From Pseudenterobacter timonensis (GTDB lineage Bacteria; Pseudomonadota; Gammaproteobacteria; Enterobacterales; Enterobacteriaceae), in the NCBI RefSeq assembly GCF_900021175.1, contig NZ_FCOP01000011.1, positions 1,207,947 through 1,271,946 on the forward strand: DNA of 64,000 nt. The letters run 5' to 3'. The notes beneath the pieces are model-generated. The model saw nothing but the letters and a program-made list of their open reading frames with translations. It was not told the DNA's origin and made no database searches. The translations under genes and the position numbers were made by a program. Positions 1 through 7,725 of the stretch are shown piece by piece; the first letter of the stretch is position 1; each line of letters starts with the position of its first letter.

Positions 1-33
1 TTGTCTGCGGGATGTACACAATGAAGCAGAGAG

Positions 34-255
34 CTATGCAACCGATTCTACTTCGATGGGCACAATAAGGCTCGCATGATTGCCTTTCGGACCCTGGTGG
101 ACATCAAACCGGACCGACTGCCCGGCTTTTAGCGTTCTGTATCCATCCATCTGAATGGTGGAGTAATGTGCGAAGATATCTTCGCCGCCGCCTTCAGGGC
201 AGATGAAACCAAACCCTTTGGCATTGTTGAACCACTTTACAGTACCCGTTTCCAT
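34..255 (-). CDS. cspD: Cold-shock-like protein CspD
   Basis: A 73-residue single cold-shock domain protein starting METGTVKWFNNAKGFGFI, with the RNP1-type KGFGFI motif at about residues 13-18 and a second nucleic-acid-binding stretch, DIFAHYS, near residues 26-32. CspD in E. coli (74 aa) binds single-stranded DNA, blocks replication initiation and is induced in stationary phase rather than by cold. The gene is divergent from clpS-clpA, exactly as in E. coli, where ClpS/ClpA neighbours sit beside it. The length matches the family and the reading frame is intact. The CSD fold alone would not separate CspD from other Csp paralogues; the synteny does. Confidence 0.95.
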   Translation of the reverse strand: METGTVKWFNNAKGFGFICPEGGGEDIFAHYSTIQMDGYRTLKAGQSVRFDVHQGPKGNHASLIVPIEVESVA

Positions 256-580
256 GCTTCGACATCCTTCGTATATCTTTTAATGAGATGGAATGAACCG
301 GTGACGGAGTGGGGGCTGTTCAAAACCTCGCCAACTCACGCTTGTACAATTTAGATAAATCGAACTTGCCGTCAAGCGTTTACGGCCTGAGAGGGGGCAA
401 TAATCAACCAAAGTTTGAGGCAGTTAACGCTATTGCCAGGGTTTGTGACAGATATCGCGATGGCAGTAATAGATGTTTGTTATCGCACATCTGAAGTAGA
501 TTCATAACAGGTATAGTTTCCCGTCAGCGGCGGCAGTGACCGCCGAAAACCGTAACCGATGATGACGACTGACACTGACA
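256..580. other. cspD-clpS divergent intergenic region
   Basis: This 325-bp gene-free stretch lies between divergent cspD and clpS and must carry promoters for both. Short ORFs inside it have no convincing ribosome-binding sites and I read them as chance. I see no tRNA and no strong inverted repeat. Confidence 0.6.
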
Positions 581-901
581 ATGGGTAAGACGAACGATTG
601 GCTGGATTTTGACCAGTTGGCGGAAGATAAACTGCGCGACGCGCTAAAACCGCCATCTATGTATAAAGTTATGTTAATGAACGATGATTACACGCCGATG
701 GAATTTGTTATTGACGTGCTACAAAAGTTCTTTTCTTATGATGTAGAACGTGCAACGCAACTGATGCTTACCGTTCACTATCAGGGCAAAGCAATCTGCG
801 GGATTTTTACTGCAGAGGTGGCCGAGACGAAAGTCGCCATGGTGAACAAGTATGCGAGGGAGAACGAGCATCCGTTGCTGTGTACGCTGGAAAAAGCCTG
901 A
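581..901 (+). CDS. clpS: ATP-dependent Clp protease adaptor ClpS
   Basis: A 106-residue protein nearly identical to E. coli ClpS. The [14 protein letters not shown] segment (about residues 34-47) forms the N-degron pocket region in the family, and the protein ends in the usual CTLEKA. ClpS delivers proteins with destabilising N-terminal residues to ClpA. It is 29 bp upstream of clpA on the same strand, so the two are probably co-transcribed. Aat, the leucyl/phenylalanyl transferase that makes some of its substrates, lies at 16403-17107. Length and start agree with the family. Confidence 0.97.
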   Translation: MGKTNDWLDFDQLAEDKLRDALKPPSMYKVMLMNDDYTPMEFVIDVLQKFFSYDVERATQLMLTVHYQGKAICGIFTAEVAETKVAMVNKYARENEHPLLCTLEKA

Positions 902-930
902 TAAGGCAATGAAAATTGGGGGAGGTGCCT

Positions 931-3210
931 ATGCTCAATCAAGAACTGGAACTCAGTTTAAACATGGCTTTCGCCAGAGCGCGTGAGCACCGACATGAGT
1001 TTATGACCGTCGAGCACCTGCTGCTCGCGCTGCTCAGCAACCCATCTGCCCGCGAAGCGCTGGAAGCCTGCTCCGTGGATCTGGTGGCGCTGCGTCAGGA
1101 ACTCGAAGCCTTCATCGAACAAACCACGCCGGTCCTGCCTGAGAGCGAAGAGGAACGCGATACCCAGCCGACGCTGAGCTTCCAGCGCGTGCTGCAGCGC
1201 GCGGTGTTCCACGTTCAGTCATCCGGGCGCAGCGAAGTGACCGGGGCCAACGTGCTGGTGGCTATCTTCAGCGAACAGGAGTCGCAGGCCGCCTATCTGC
1301 TGCGTAAACACGAAGTAAGCCGCCTCGACGTGGTGAACTTCATCTCTCACGGAACGCGCAAAGACGAGCCGAATCAGGCATCGGACTCCAGCAGCCCCAT
1401 CAACAATCATGATGAGCAAGCAGGCGGGGAGGAACGTATGGAAAACTTCACCACCAACCTTAACCAGCTTGCGCGCGTGGGCGGCATCGATCCGCTAATC
1501 GGACGCGACAAAGAGCTTGAGCGCGCCATCCAGGTACTCTGCCGTCGCCGCAAGAACAACCCGCTGCTGGTGGGGGAATCGGGCGTCGGTAAGACCGCCA
1601 TTGCCGAAGGGCTGGCCTGGCGCATCGTGCAGGGCGACGTACCGGAAGTGATGGCCGACTGCACCATCTATTCGCTGGATATCGGCTCCCTGCTGGCGGG
1701 CACCAAATACCGCGGCGATTTTGAGAAGCGCTTTAAGGCGCTGCTCAAACAGCTGGAGCAGGATACCAACAGCATCCTCTTCATCGATGAGATCCACACC
1801 ATCATCGGCGCTGGGGCCGCTTCAGGCGGGCAGGTGGATGCCGCCAACCTGATCAAACCGCTGCTCTCCAGCGGCAAGATCCGGGTGATGGGCTCCACCA
1901 CCTACCAGGAGTTCAGCAACATCTTCGAGAAAGACCGCGCGCTGGCGCGTCGTTTCCAGAAAATCGACATTACCGAGCCGTCGGTTGAGGAGACGGTGCA
2001 GATCATCAACGGCCTGAAGCCGAAGTATGAAGCGCACCACGACGTACGCTACACCGCCAAAGCGGTACGCGCCGCGGTGGAGCTGGCGGTGAAATATATC
2101 AACGACCGTCATCTGCCGGATAAAGCGATTGACGTCATTGACGAAGCGGGCGCCCGCGCCCGTCTGGTGCCGGTGAGCAAGCGCAAGAAAACCGTTAACG
2201 TGGCTGATATCGAGTCGGTGGTGGCCCGTATCGCGCGTATCCCTGAGAAGAGCGTCTCTCAGAGCGATCGCGACACGCTGAAGAGCCTGGGCGAGCGCCT
2301 GAAAATGCTGGTGTTTGGTCAGGATAAAGCGATTGAAGCCTTAACCGAAGCGATCAAGATGGCCCGCGCCGGGCTGGGGCATGAGCACAAGCCGGTCGGT
2401 TCATTCCTGTTTGCCGGGCCTACCGGGGTCGGTAAAACCGAGGTGACGGTACAGCTCTCCAAAGCGCTTGGCATTGAGCTGCTGCGCTTTGATATGTCCG
2501 AGTATATGGAGCGCCACACCGTGAGCCGTCTGATCGGTGCGCCTCCGGGCTACGTGGGCTTTGACCAGGGCGGCCTGCTCACCGACGCGGTGATCAAGCA
2601 TCCGCACGCGGTACTGCTGCTCGATGAGATCGAGAAGGCGCACCCGGACGTGTTCAACATCCTGCTGCAGGTGATGGACAACGGGACGTTGACCGACAAC
2701 AACGGGCGCAAGGCGGACTTCCGCAACGTGGTGCTGGTAATGACCACCAACGCCGGGGTACGCGAGACCGAGCGTAAGTCCATCGGCCTGATCCAGCAGG
2801 ATAACAGCACCGATGCGATGGAGGAGATCAAGAAGATCTTTACGCCAGAGTTCCGCAACCGTCTGGACAACATTATCTGGTTCGATCATCTCTCTACCGA
2901 GGTGATCCATCAGGTGGTGGACAAGTTCATCGTCGAGCTGCAGGTTCAGCTGGATCAGAAGGGCGTGTCGCTGGAAGTGAGCCAGGAGGCCCGCAACTGG
3001 CTGGCCGAGAAAGGCTACGACCGGGCGATGGGCGCCCGCCCGATGGCGCGCGTGATTCAGGACAACCTGAAAAAACCGCTCGCCAACGAGCTGCTGTTTG
3101 GTTCGCTGGTGGACGGCGGCCAGGTGACGGTGGCGCTGGATCAGGCGAAAAACGAGCTGACCTACGACTTCCAGAGCGCGCAAAAGCGCAAACCGGAAGC
3201 GGCGCACTAA
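931..3210 (+). CDS. clpA: ATP-dependent Clp protease ATP-binding subunit ClpA
   Basis: A 759-residue AAA+ unfoldase. An N-terminal Clp repeat domain (about residues 1-145) is followed by two nucleotide-binding domains with Walker A motifs GESGVGKT at 215-222 and GPTGVGKT at 496-503. The pore-loop and ClpP-binding regions match the family. ClpA unfolds substrates, including ClpS-delivered N-end-rule proteins, and feeds them to ClpP. The start at 931 is preceded by a very strong GGGGGAGGT at 918-926; an in-frame start 15 bp upstream lacks this spacing and matches no homologue. A rho-independent terminator follows at 3226-3253. Confidence 0.97.
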   Translation: MLNQELELSLNMAFARAREHRHEFMTVEHLLLALLSNPSAREALEACSVDLVALRQELEAFIEQTTPVLPESEEERDTQPTLSFQRVLQRAVFHVQSSGRSEVTGANVLVAIFSEQESQAAYLLRKHEVSRLDVVNFISHGTRKDEPNQASDSSSPINNHDEQAGGEERMENFTTNLNQLARVGGIDPLIGRDKELERAIQVLCRRRKNNPLLVGESGVGKTAIAEGLAWRIVQGDVPEVMADCTIYSLDIGSLLAGTKYRGDFEKRFKALLKQLEQDTNSILFIDEIHTIIGAGAASGGQVDAANLIKPLLSSGKIRVMGSTTYQEFSNIFEKDRALARRFQKIDITEPSVEETVQIINGLKPKYEAHHDVRYTAKAVRAAVELAVKYINDRHLPDKAIDVIDEAGARARLVPVSKRKKTVNVADIESVVARIARIPEKSVSQSDRDTLKSLGERLKMLVFGQDKAIEALTEAIKMARAGLGHEHKPVGSFLFAGPTGVGKTEVTVQLSKALGIELLRFDMSEYMERHTVSRLIGAPPGYVGFDQGGLLTDAVIKHPHAVLLLDEIEKAHPDVFNILLQVMDNGTLTDNNGRKADFRNVVLVMTTNAGVRETERKSIGLIQQDNSTDAMEEIKKIFTPEFRNRLDNIIWFDHLSTEVIHQVVDKFIVELQVQLDQKGVSLEVSQEARNWLAEKGYDRAMGARPMARVIQDNLKKPLANELLFGSLVDGGQVTVALDQAKNELTYDFQSAQKRKPEAAH

Positions 3211-3225
3211 GTTCGCTTTAACGCA

Positions 3226-3253
3226 AAGCCGGGTTTTTTAACCCGGCTTTTTT
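3226..3253 (+). terminator. clpA rho-independent terminator
   Basis: A perfect 9-bp stem AAGCCGGGT / ACCCGGCTT with a TTTTTA loop, followed by a T tract, 15 bp after the clpA stop. It marks the left limit of the conserved core before the accessory block. Confidence 0.9.
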
Positions 3254-3339
3254 GTGTCTGCTCTCTCCCTTCCTCATAAACCATACAACCTATTCCTCTC
3301 CTTATGATTAGCGTGAGGTTAAAAGGCCGCACCGGCAGT

Positions 3340-3362
3340 CCCTCTCTCCTGTGGGGTGAGGG
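3340..3362. repeat. REP-like GC-rich palindrome
   Basis: CCCTC (3340-3344) pairs with GAGGG (3358-3362), with further partial pairing inside. The surrounding G-rich run to 3376 resembles the extragenic CCCTCTCC/GGGGTGAGGG palindromes common in enterobacterial intergenic DNA. No second copy was found in the window, so the repeat label rests on general resemblance. Confidence 0.35.
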
Positions 3363-3432
3363 CAGGGCGAGGGGGGATATTCGGCTCGCACTAAAATTTT
3401 GCGAGGCGCTTTCCAGTTTCTCGCCATGACGA

Positions 3433-3460
3433 TTGCTGGATAAAATCCCAGTAATAAAAT
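3433..3460 (+). promoter_or_regulatory. Predicted sigma70 promoter of the P4-type immunity leader
   Basis: TTGCTG at 3433-3438 and TAAAAT at 3455-3460 are separated by 16 bp, giving a start near 3467. The predicted transcript would begin with a perfect 7-bp hairpin (GCACCTG 3467-3473, CAGGTGC 3480-3486). In satellite phage P4 the early leader promoter PLE lies just upstream of seqA; this promoter is in the matching place. Confidence 0.5.
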
Positions 3461-3505
3461 GGCGGCGCACCTGCAAAATCAGGTGCCGGGATTGGCGTCC
3501 TGCAA

Positions 3506-3516
3506 GTGTGTGAGCA
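3506..3516 (+). promoter_or_regulatory. seqA-like target of the CI-like immunity RNA
   Basis: GTGTGTGAGCA is an exact 11-base complement of TGCTCACACAC at 3609-3619 in the loop of the downstream structured RNA. It overlaps a 6-bp hairpin (CAGCAA 3515-3520 / TTGCTG 3525-3530). In P4, pairing of the CI RNA seqB with seqA in the leader causes premature transcription termination. Confidence 0.65.
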
Positions 3517-3573
3517 GCAATATTTTGCTGTAGGCTTCGTTCGCCCTTAAGTACAGGGTACAATCTGCATCCT

Positions 3574-3648
3574 GGCGGGCGAATGGGAAGCTTCTTTTGA
3601 AGCGCCAGTGCTCACACACGCTGGTACGCCAATTCCCTTTCGTCCGCC
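3574..3648 (+). ncRNA. P4 CI-type immunity RNA (predicted)
   Basis: The 5' arm 3574-3589 (GGCGGGCGAATGGGAA) pairs with 3633-3648 over 16 positions with one G-U and one U-U mismatch, enclosing about 43 nt. Inside are a small hairpin (GCTTC/GAAGC, 3590-3603) and a second stem (CCAG 3605-3608 / CTGG 3621-3624) whose loop exposes TGCTCACACAC (seqB). SeqB is complementary to seqA upstream (11 of 11) and to seqC downstream (8 bases). Satellite phage P4 makes a 69-nt CI RNA of this layout that silences its own replication operon and gives superinfection immunity. The 75-nt size and the A-B-C order match. Function here is inferred from architecture, not from a database match. Confidence 0.72.
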
Positions 3649-3686
3649 GCCAGTGAATGTGGCGTTTCCTGCGGTGGTAAATTCAA

Positions 3687-3694
3687 GTGTGTGA
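3687..3694 (+). promoter_or_regulatory. seqC-like target adjoining the ribosome-binding site of the next ORF
   Basis: GTGTGTGA repeats the core of seqA and is complementary to the loop of the CI-like RNA. Its last base overlaps AAGGA (3694-3698), the Shine-Dalgarno of the ORF starting at 3707. Pairing with the RNA could therefore affect both termination and translation of that ORF, as at the P4 immunity region. Confidence 0.6.
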
Positions 3695-3706
3695 AGGAAT
3701 TACTCC

Positions 3707-4147
3707 ATGAATACTGAAACCAATTTCGCCCATCTTTATAGCGAGTTTTCTCATCCCCTCGAGCTTCCCGCCCTGGCCCTGCGCTGTAATCTGCTCACTG
3801 AAATCCTGCTGGATTGCTCGACGTTGTCGCAAGTAAAACCTCTCTGCCGCTGCCTTGGCAGCTATCTGGAGGTCCTTAAGCGTGAACTAGACGCATCAAT
3901 GGGTGATTTTTACATCGTCGGGACTGATGACGCAGACGACCAGCCGCAGCCGAAGGGGTGGTTACTTGAAGATACGCAGACGCTGTGCGATTACAGCCGC
4001 GCGTTAAATCACCTTCTTCTGGTGTCACAATGCGATCGCGATATGCTCCCGCATCTTACAGGGTTGCTTCATGACATAACCCACGCTCTGGCAGACGATC
4101 TGAACATGACTTCTGTTCACGCCTGCGCTGCACAAAACAGACATTAA
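3707..4147 (+). CDS. Unknown protein in the P4 kil/leader-operon position
   Basis: A 146-residue ORF starting MNTETNFAHLYSEFSHPLEL, with AAGGA 8 bp upstream of the ATG. I do not recognise a named family. It is mostly predicted helical and leucine-rich, with cysteines clustered around residues 28-48, and shows no signal peptide, membrane segment or nuclease motif. It follows the seqA/CI/seqC leader directly, the place occupied in P4-like satellites by kil and other small early genes, so it is probably a satellite-derived early protein kept under CI RNA control. It could be a remnant, a toxic Kil-like protein or a domesticated factor. It ends 169 bp before the first CRISPR repeat. No integrase, alpha or packaging gene is nearby. 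Confidence 0.6.
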   Translation: MNTETNFAHLYSEFSHPLELPALALRCNLLTEILLDCSTLSQVKPLCRCLGSYLEVLKRELDASMGDFYIVGTDDADDQPQPKGWLLEDTQTLCDYSRALNHLLLVSQCDRDMLPHLTGLLHDITHALADDLNMTSVHACAAQNRH

Positions 4148-4316
4148 TCAGGGGATCGCACCCGAAACACACTTCCGGTATCCACAAACCCTTTTTTCAG
4201 TCATGTTTGTAAGTTATTGATTTGTTGAGACGCGAACTAAAGTGCAGGAAAAAGGGTTTTTTAAGGAAAGTTTGATTATTTATTTGCATAACAATAGGAT
4301 GGGAAAGGCTTGCTTA
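4148..4316 (+). promoter_or_regulatory. CRISPR leader
   Basis: This 169-bp AT-rich stretch immediately precedes the first intact repeat. The opposite array end carries the degenerate repeat, so this is the acquisition end and should also hold the pre-crRNA promoter. It contains a full-consensus IHF site (separate entry) and A/T runs such as AAAAAGGGTTTTTTAAGG near 4251. In type I-F systems IHF bends the leader to guide Cas1-Cas2-3 integration. Confidence 0.8.
4210..4222 (-). promoter_or_regulatory. Predicted IHF-binding site in the CRISPR leader
   Basis: TAAGTTATTGATT is the complement of AATCAATAACTTA, which fits the IHF consensus WATCARNNNNTTR at every defined position. It lies about 95 bp upstream of repeat 1. 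IHF is known to be needed for type I-F spacer integration; the IHF beta gene is at 49190-49477. Confidence 0.55.
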
Positions 4317-7300
4317 GTTCACTGCCGTGCAGGCAGCTTAGAAAGGCACCGTTAGCGCCCACTCGCTCACATGATTGTTCACTGCCGTGCAGGCAGCTTA
4401 GAAAAGCCACACTACAAGCTGGCTATCAAGCCTAATGTTCACTGCCGTGCAGGCAGCTTAGAAAAGCCCCGCCTACTGACTCAAACGCAGATAGATGTTC
4501 ACTGCCGTGCAGGCAGCTTAGAAACGCTTATCTGGGGTGCTATGGCGGTTATGCCGGTTCACTGCCGTGCAGGCAGCTTAGAAACCGTATGTCTTGCCGA
4601 TACGGTTGGCGGCTGAGTTCACTGCCGTGCAGGCAGCTTAGAAAATCTCGAGGATTTCATCGCCGGTCATCGCACTGTTCACTGCCGTGCAGGCAGCTTA
4701 GAAACGATCGCTGCCGGATTTAAGGGGCTTCTGCCGGTTCACTGCCGTGCAGGCAGCTTAGAAAATTCACGAAATGCCGTTTGGTAATGGTTACTAGTTC
4801 ACTGCCGTGCAGGCAGCTTAGAAATGAGTCGCGCTATAGAAATGAATTTCACTTTCGTTCACTGCCGTGCAGGCAGCTTAGAAAAATCAGGATCGCCCGC
4901 CTTGACCGTCTTTTTCGTTCACTGCCGTGCAGGCAGCTTAGAAACTGAGAATTTAGCTGAATCCGGGTCTTTCAGACGTTCACTGCCGTGCAGGCAGCTT
5001 AGAAATGCAGCCATTGCGGATCAGCGCTCCGGCTGCGGTTCACTGCCGTGCAGGCAGCTTAGAAATTTCAGGAGGCGTGGGCGTCCGGCAAGCCGAAGTT
5101 CACTGCCGTGCAGGCAGCTTAGAAACAACGCCAGCGGCACAGCAATCGCGCTTACTCAGTTCACTGCCGTGCAGGCAGCTTAGAAATGGCTGCCGGCAGC
5201 ACTGACGGCCAGGAAGAGGTTCACTGCCGTGCAGGCAGCTTAGAAAAAAAGGCGGGCTGGAATGACGTTTCGCACATTGTTCACTGCCGTGCAGGCAGCT
5301 TAGAAATCACGCCGTAAATGATACTTTTACAGCCTTGTTGTTCACTGCCGTGCAGGCAGCTTAGAAAAGTAGCTGGCATTAGTCTGCCACGGGTAGCTTG
5401 TTCACTGCCGTGCAGGCAGCTTAGAAACTCTGTCATACTGACCTCCTGTCATGCGTTAAGGTTCACTGCCGTGCAGGCAGCTTAGAAATTTACCCGCGAT
5501 CTGTGTCCCGGTCTGGAAGAGTTCACTGCCGTGCAGGCAGCTTAGAAAGGCGTTCGCGCCCTTTAAGGTGAAAAACCATGGTTCACTGCCGTGCAGGCAG
5601 CTTAGAAACACTATCCCCGATACCGCAACGCCCACAGCAATGTTCACTGCCGTGCAGGCAGCTTAGAAAAGGAGCTTTCCCGCGCTGTTGTAGACCTCAA
5701 AGTTCACTGCCGTGCAGGCAGCTTAGAAAGTCCGCGTTCGCCTGGTGTCGGCGGTACTGGCGTTCACTGCCGTGCAGGCAGCTTAGAAACGTACAAACAA
5801 CTTGCGCGGGCATATATCGAGGTTCACTGCCGTGCAGGCAGCTTAGAAAGTCATCAGTCGCCGGAATATTAATGGCAGACGGTTCACTGCCGTGCAGGCA
5901 GCTTAGAAATATGGATGCCTGTATTCGTCTGTTTGACGGGCGTTCACTGCCGTGCAGGCAGCTTAGAAAATTAGCTCTTTCTGCAAAACCTTTCGCGTGG
6001 AGTTCACTGCCGTGCAGGCAGCTTAGAAAGCTGCGATGCTCGCCAGCGCATTCCTGGATTTGTTCACTGCCGTGCAGGCAGCTTAGAAAGGTTCTCGGGC
6101 AGGGTGCTATCTACCCGTACAGTTCACTGCCGTGCAGGCAGCTTAGAAATGGAGGCGGCAGCAAAACAGGAGGAGCAGCAGGTTCACTGCCGTGCAGGCA
6201 GCTTAGAAAAGCGTAACCCTGGACACGCCTGACACGTTTTGGTTCACTGCCGTGCAGGCAGCTTAGAAATTATCAGTTGCGCCACGTCGCGCACATCAAC
6301 ATTTCACTGCCGTACAGCCAGCTTAGAAAGTCACGCTGATACGCCGTAAACCATCTATTCATTTCACTGCCGTACAGGCAGCTTAGAAACACAATGCCCG
6401 CCAGGTTGCGACGAATCTAGTGTTCACTGCCGTACAGGCAGCTTAGAAATGGGTTGACGAGCAGAGCGAACGAGAGCAGGAGTTCACTGCCGTACAGGCA
6501 GCTTAGAAATTAGCGCTCGTATCTCACCCAGGGGCGTTATTGTTCACTGCCGTACAGGCAGCTTAGAAATCGAACCGTCCCGCGTCAATATGCTGCGCGT
6601 AGTTCACTGCCGTACAGGCAGCTTAGAAATACCAGTCCATCTGTGGCAGGAGTTAGCTTCCGTTCACTGCCGTACAGGCAGCTTAGAAACACAAGAAGTG
6701 GCAGACGCGGACGGCCTTAGCGCGTTCACTGCCGTACAGGCAGCTTAGAAAGGCGCGGACGAAACCGAAGCGCGGCGCAACGCGTTCACTGCCGTACAGG
6801 CAGCTTAGAAAGTTCTCGGTCAGGGTGCTATCTACCCGTACAGCGTTCACTGCCGTACAGGCAGCTTAGAAATGGGCAGATCGGCTTATCCACTATGGGT
6901 GTATGTTCACTGCCGTACAGGCAGCTTAGAAAGATCGGGTCGCCATCCCATTCTCCTGGCGCAAGTTCACTGCCGTACAGGCAGCTTAGAAATTCGCCGA
7001 CCTTTTCAACGCTCGCCAGCAGGGGTTCACTGCCGTACAGGCAGCTTAGAAAAAAGAAACGGACTTCCGGCTGTTTCTCATCGAGTTCACTGCCGTACAG
7101 GCAGCTTAGAAAACTCAGTGAACATTCTTCTGCTCCTCTTCTTTGTTCACTGCCGTACAGGCAGCTTAGAAATGAAGTGGGCTGGTGGGAAGTACTCAAT
7201 GCTCATTCACTGCCGTACAGGCAGCTTAGAAATTCGTAAATGACATATCCTCGACAGGAACCACGTTCACTGCCGTACAGGCAGCTTAGAAATTCGTCTG

Positions 7301-7472
7301 AGCTTCGAGCCGGGTTACGTCGGTGTTCACTGCCGTACAGGCAGCTTAGAAAGTATGCCCTATTTTCCGCAGGGGCTGCGGGATGTTCACTGCCGTACAG
7401 GCAGCTTAGAAAAACAACAGCAAAGAACCATAGTCCATGCCGATGTTCACTGCCGTAACGGCAAATAACCAA
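4317..7472 (+). CRISPR. Type I-F CRISPR array, 53 repeats and 52 spacers
   Basis: A 28-bp repeat begins GTTCACTGCCGT and ends CAGCTTAGAAA, with spacers mostly of 32 bp (some 33-34). Repeats start at 4317, 4377, 4437 and so on, to 7385, with a degenerate final repeat at 7445. The stem CTGCC/GGCAG is the Csy4 hairpin, giving a rightward crRNA orientation. Repeats 1-33 (4317-6269) have loop GTGCA; repeats 34-52 (from 6302) have GTACA. Variants: repeats at 6302 and 6362 start TTTC; 6302 also has a G-to-C change in the stem; 7205 starts ATTC. The repeat is the E. coli/Pseudomonas I-F type. The leader is on the left and cas1 lies 253 bp beyond the trailer end. Confidence 0.98.
7445..7472 (+). repeat. 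Degenerate terminal CRISPR repeat
   Basis: The last unit keeps GTTCACTGCCGTA and then diverges (ACGGCAAATAACC). It still forms a perfect TGCCG-TAA-CGGCA hairpin but lacks the AGCTTAGAAA end. This marks the leader-distal end. Confidence 0.9.
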
Positions 7473-7643
7473 AGTAAATTCCCTGGTACAAATAACCGTC
7501 CAATCTCATCACGGATATTTATTTAACTATTCCATAGAAATACATACTTAACATGAATAAATCTACGCAATATATTTCTAGTGGATATGAATAACTTTTT
7601 GTAAAGAAAAATCCTGTCATCCTCAGGCGCTTATGCAATCTAA

Positions 7644-7659
7644 GGTGACTTAGATCACA
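7644..7659 (+). promoter_or_regulatory. Predicted CRP site of the cas operon
   Basis: GGTGACTTAGATCACA matches TGTGA-N6-TCACA at 9 of 10 positions and extends as a palindrome to 7642-7663. A candidate -10, TAGCAT, at 7682-7687 would start transcription near 7693, placing the site centre at about -41.5, the class II activator position. CRP-cAMP activation of type I-F cas genes is established in Pectobacterium. Confidence 0.6.
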
Positions 7660-7725
7660 TCTTATAAATCAATACCTCAGATAGCATGACACCCCATCGT
7701 TTTACCGTTGCGCAAAGGGTTAAGC

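Noticed and set aside
3207-3563. 118-codon minus-strand ORF across the clpA terminator and the P4-type leader
   Set aside because: It crosses a terminator and a structured regulatory region and has no recognisable content.
4345-7444. Self-targeting spacers
   Set aside because: No spacer visibly matches other sequence in this window; the rest of the chromosome is not available to check.
4371-7472. Several ORFs of 60-212 codons inside the CRISPR array, on both strands
   Set aside because: They arise because the 60-bp period is divisible by three, so the repeat is read in one frame over and over (VHCRAGSLE, SLPCRQLR). They are not genes.
7708-7725. Upstream TTG start for cas1
   Set aside because: The ATG at 7726 has AAAGGG at good spacing and matches the usual Cas1f N terminus.
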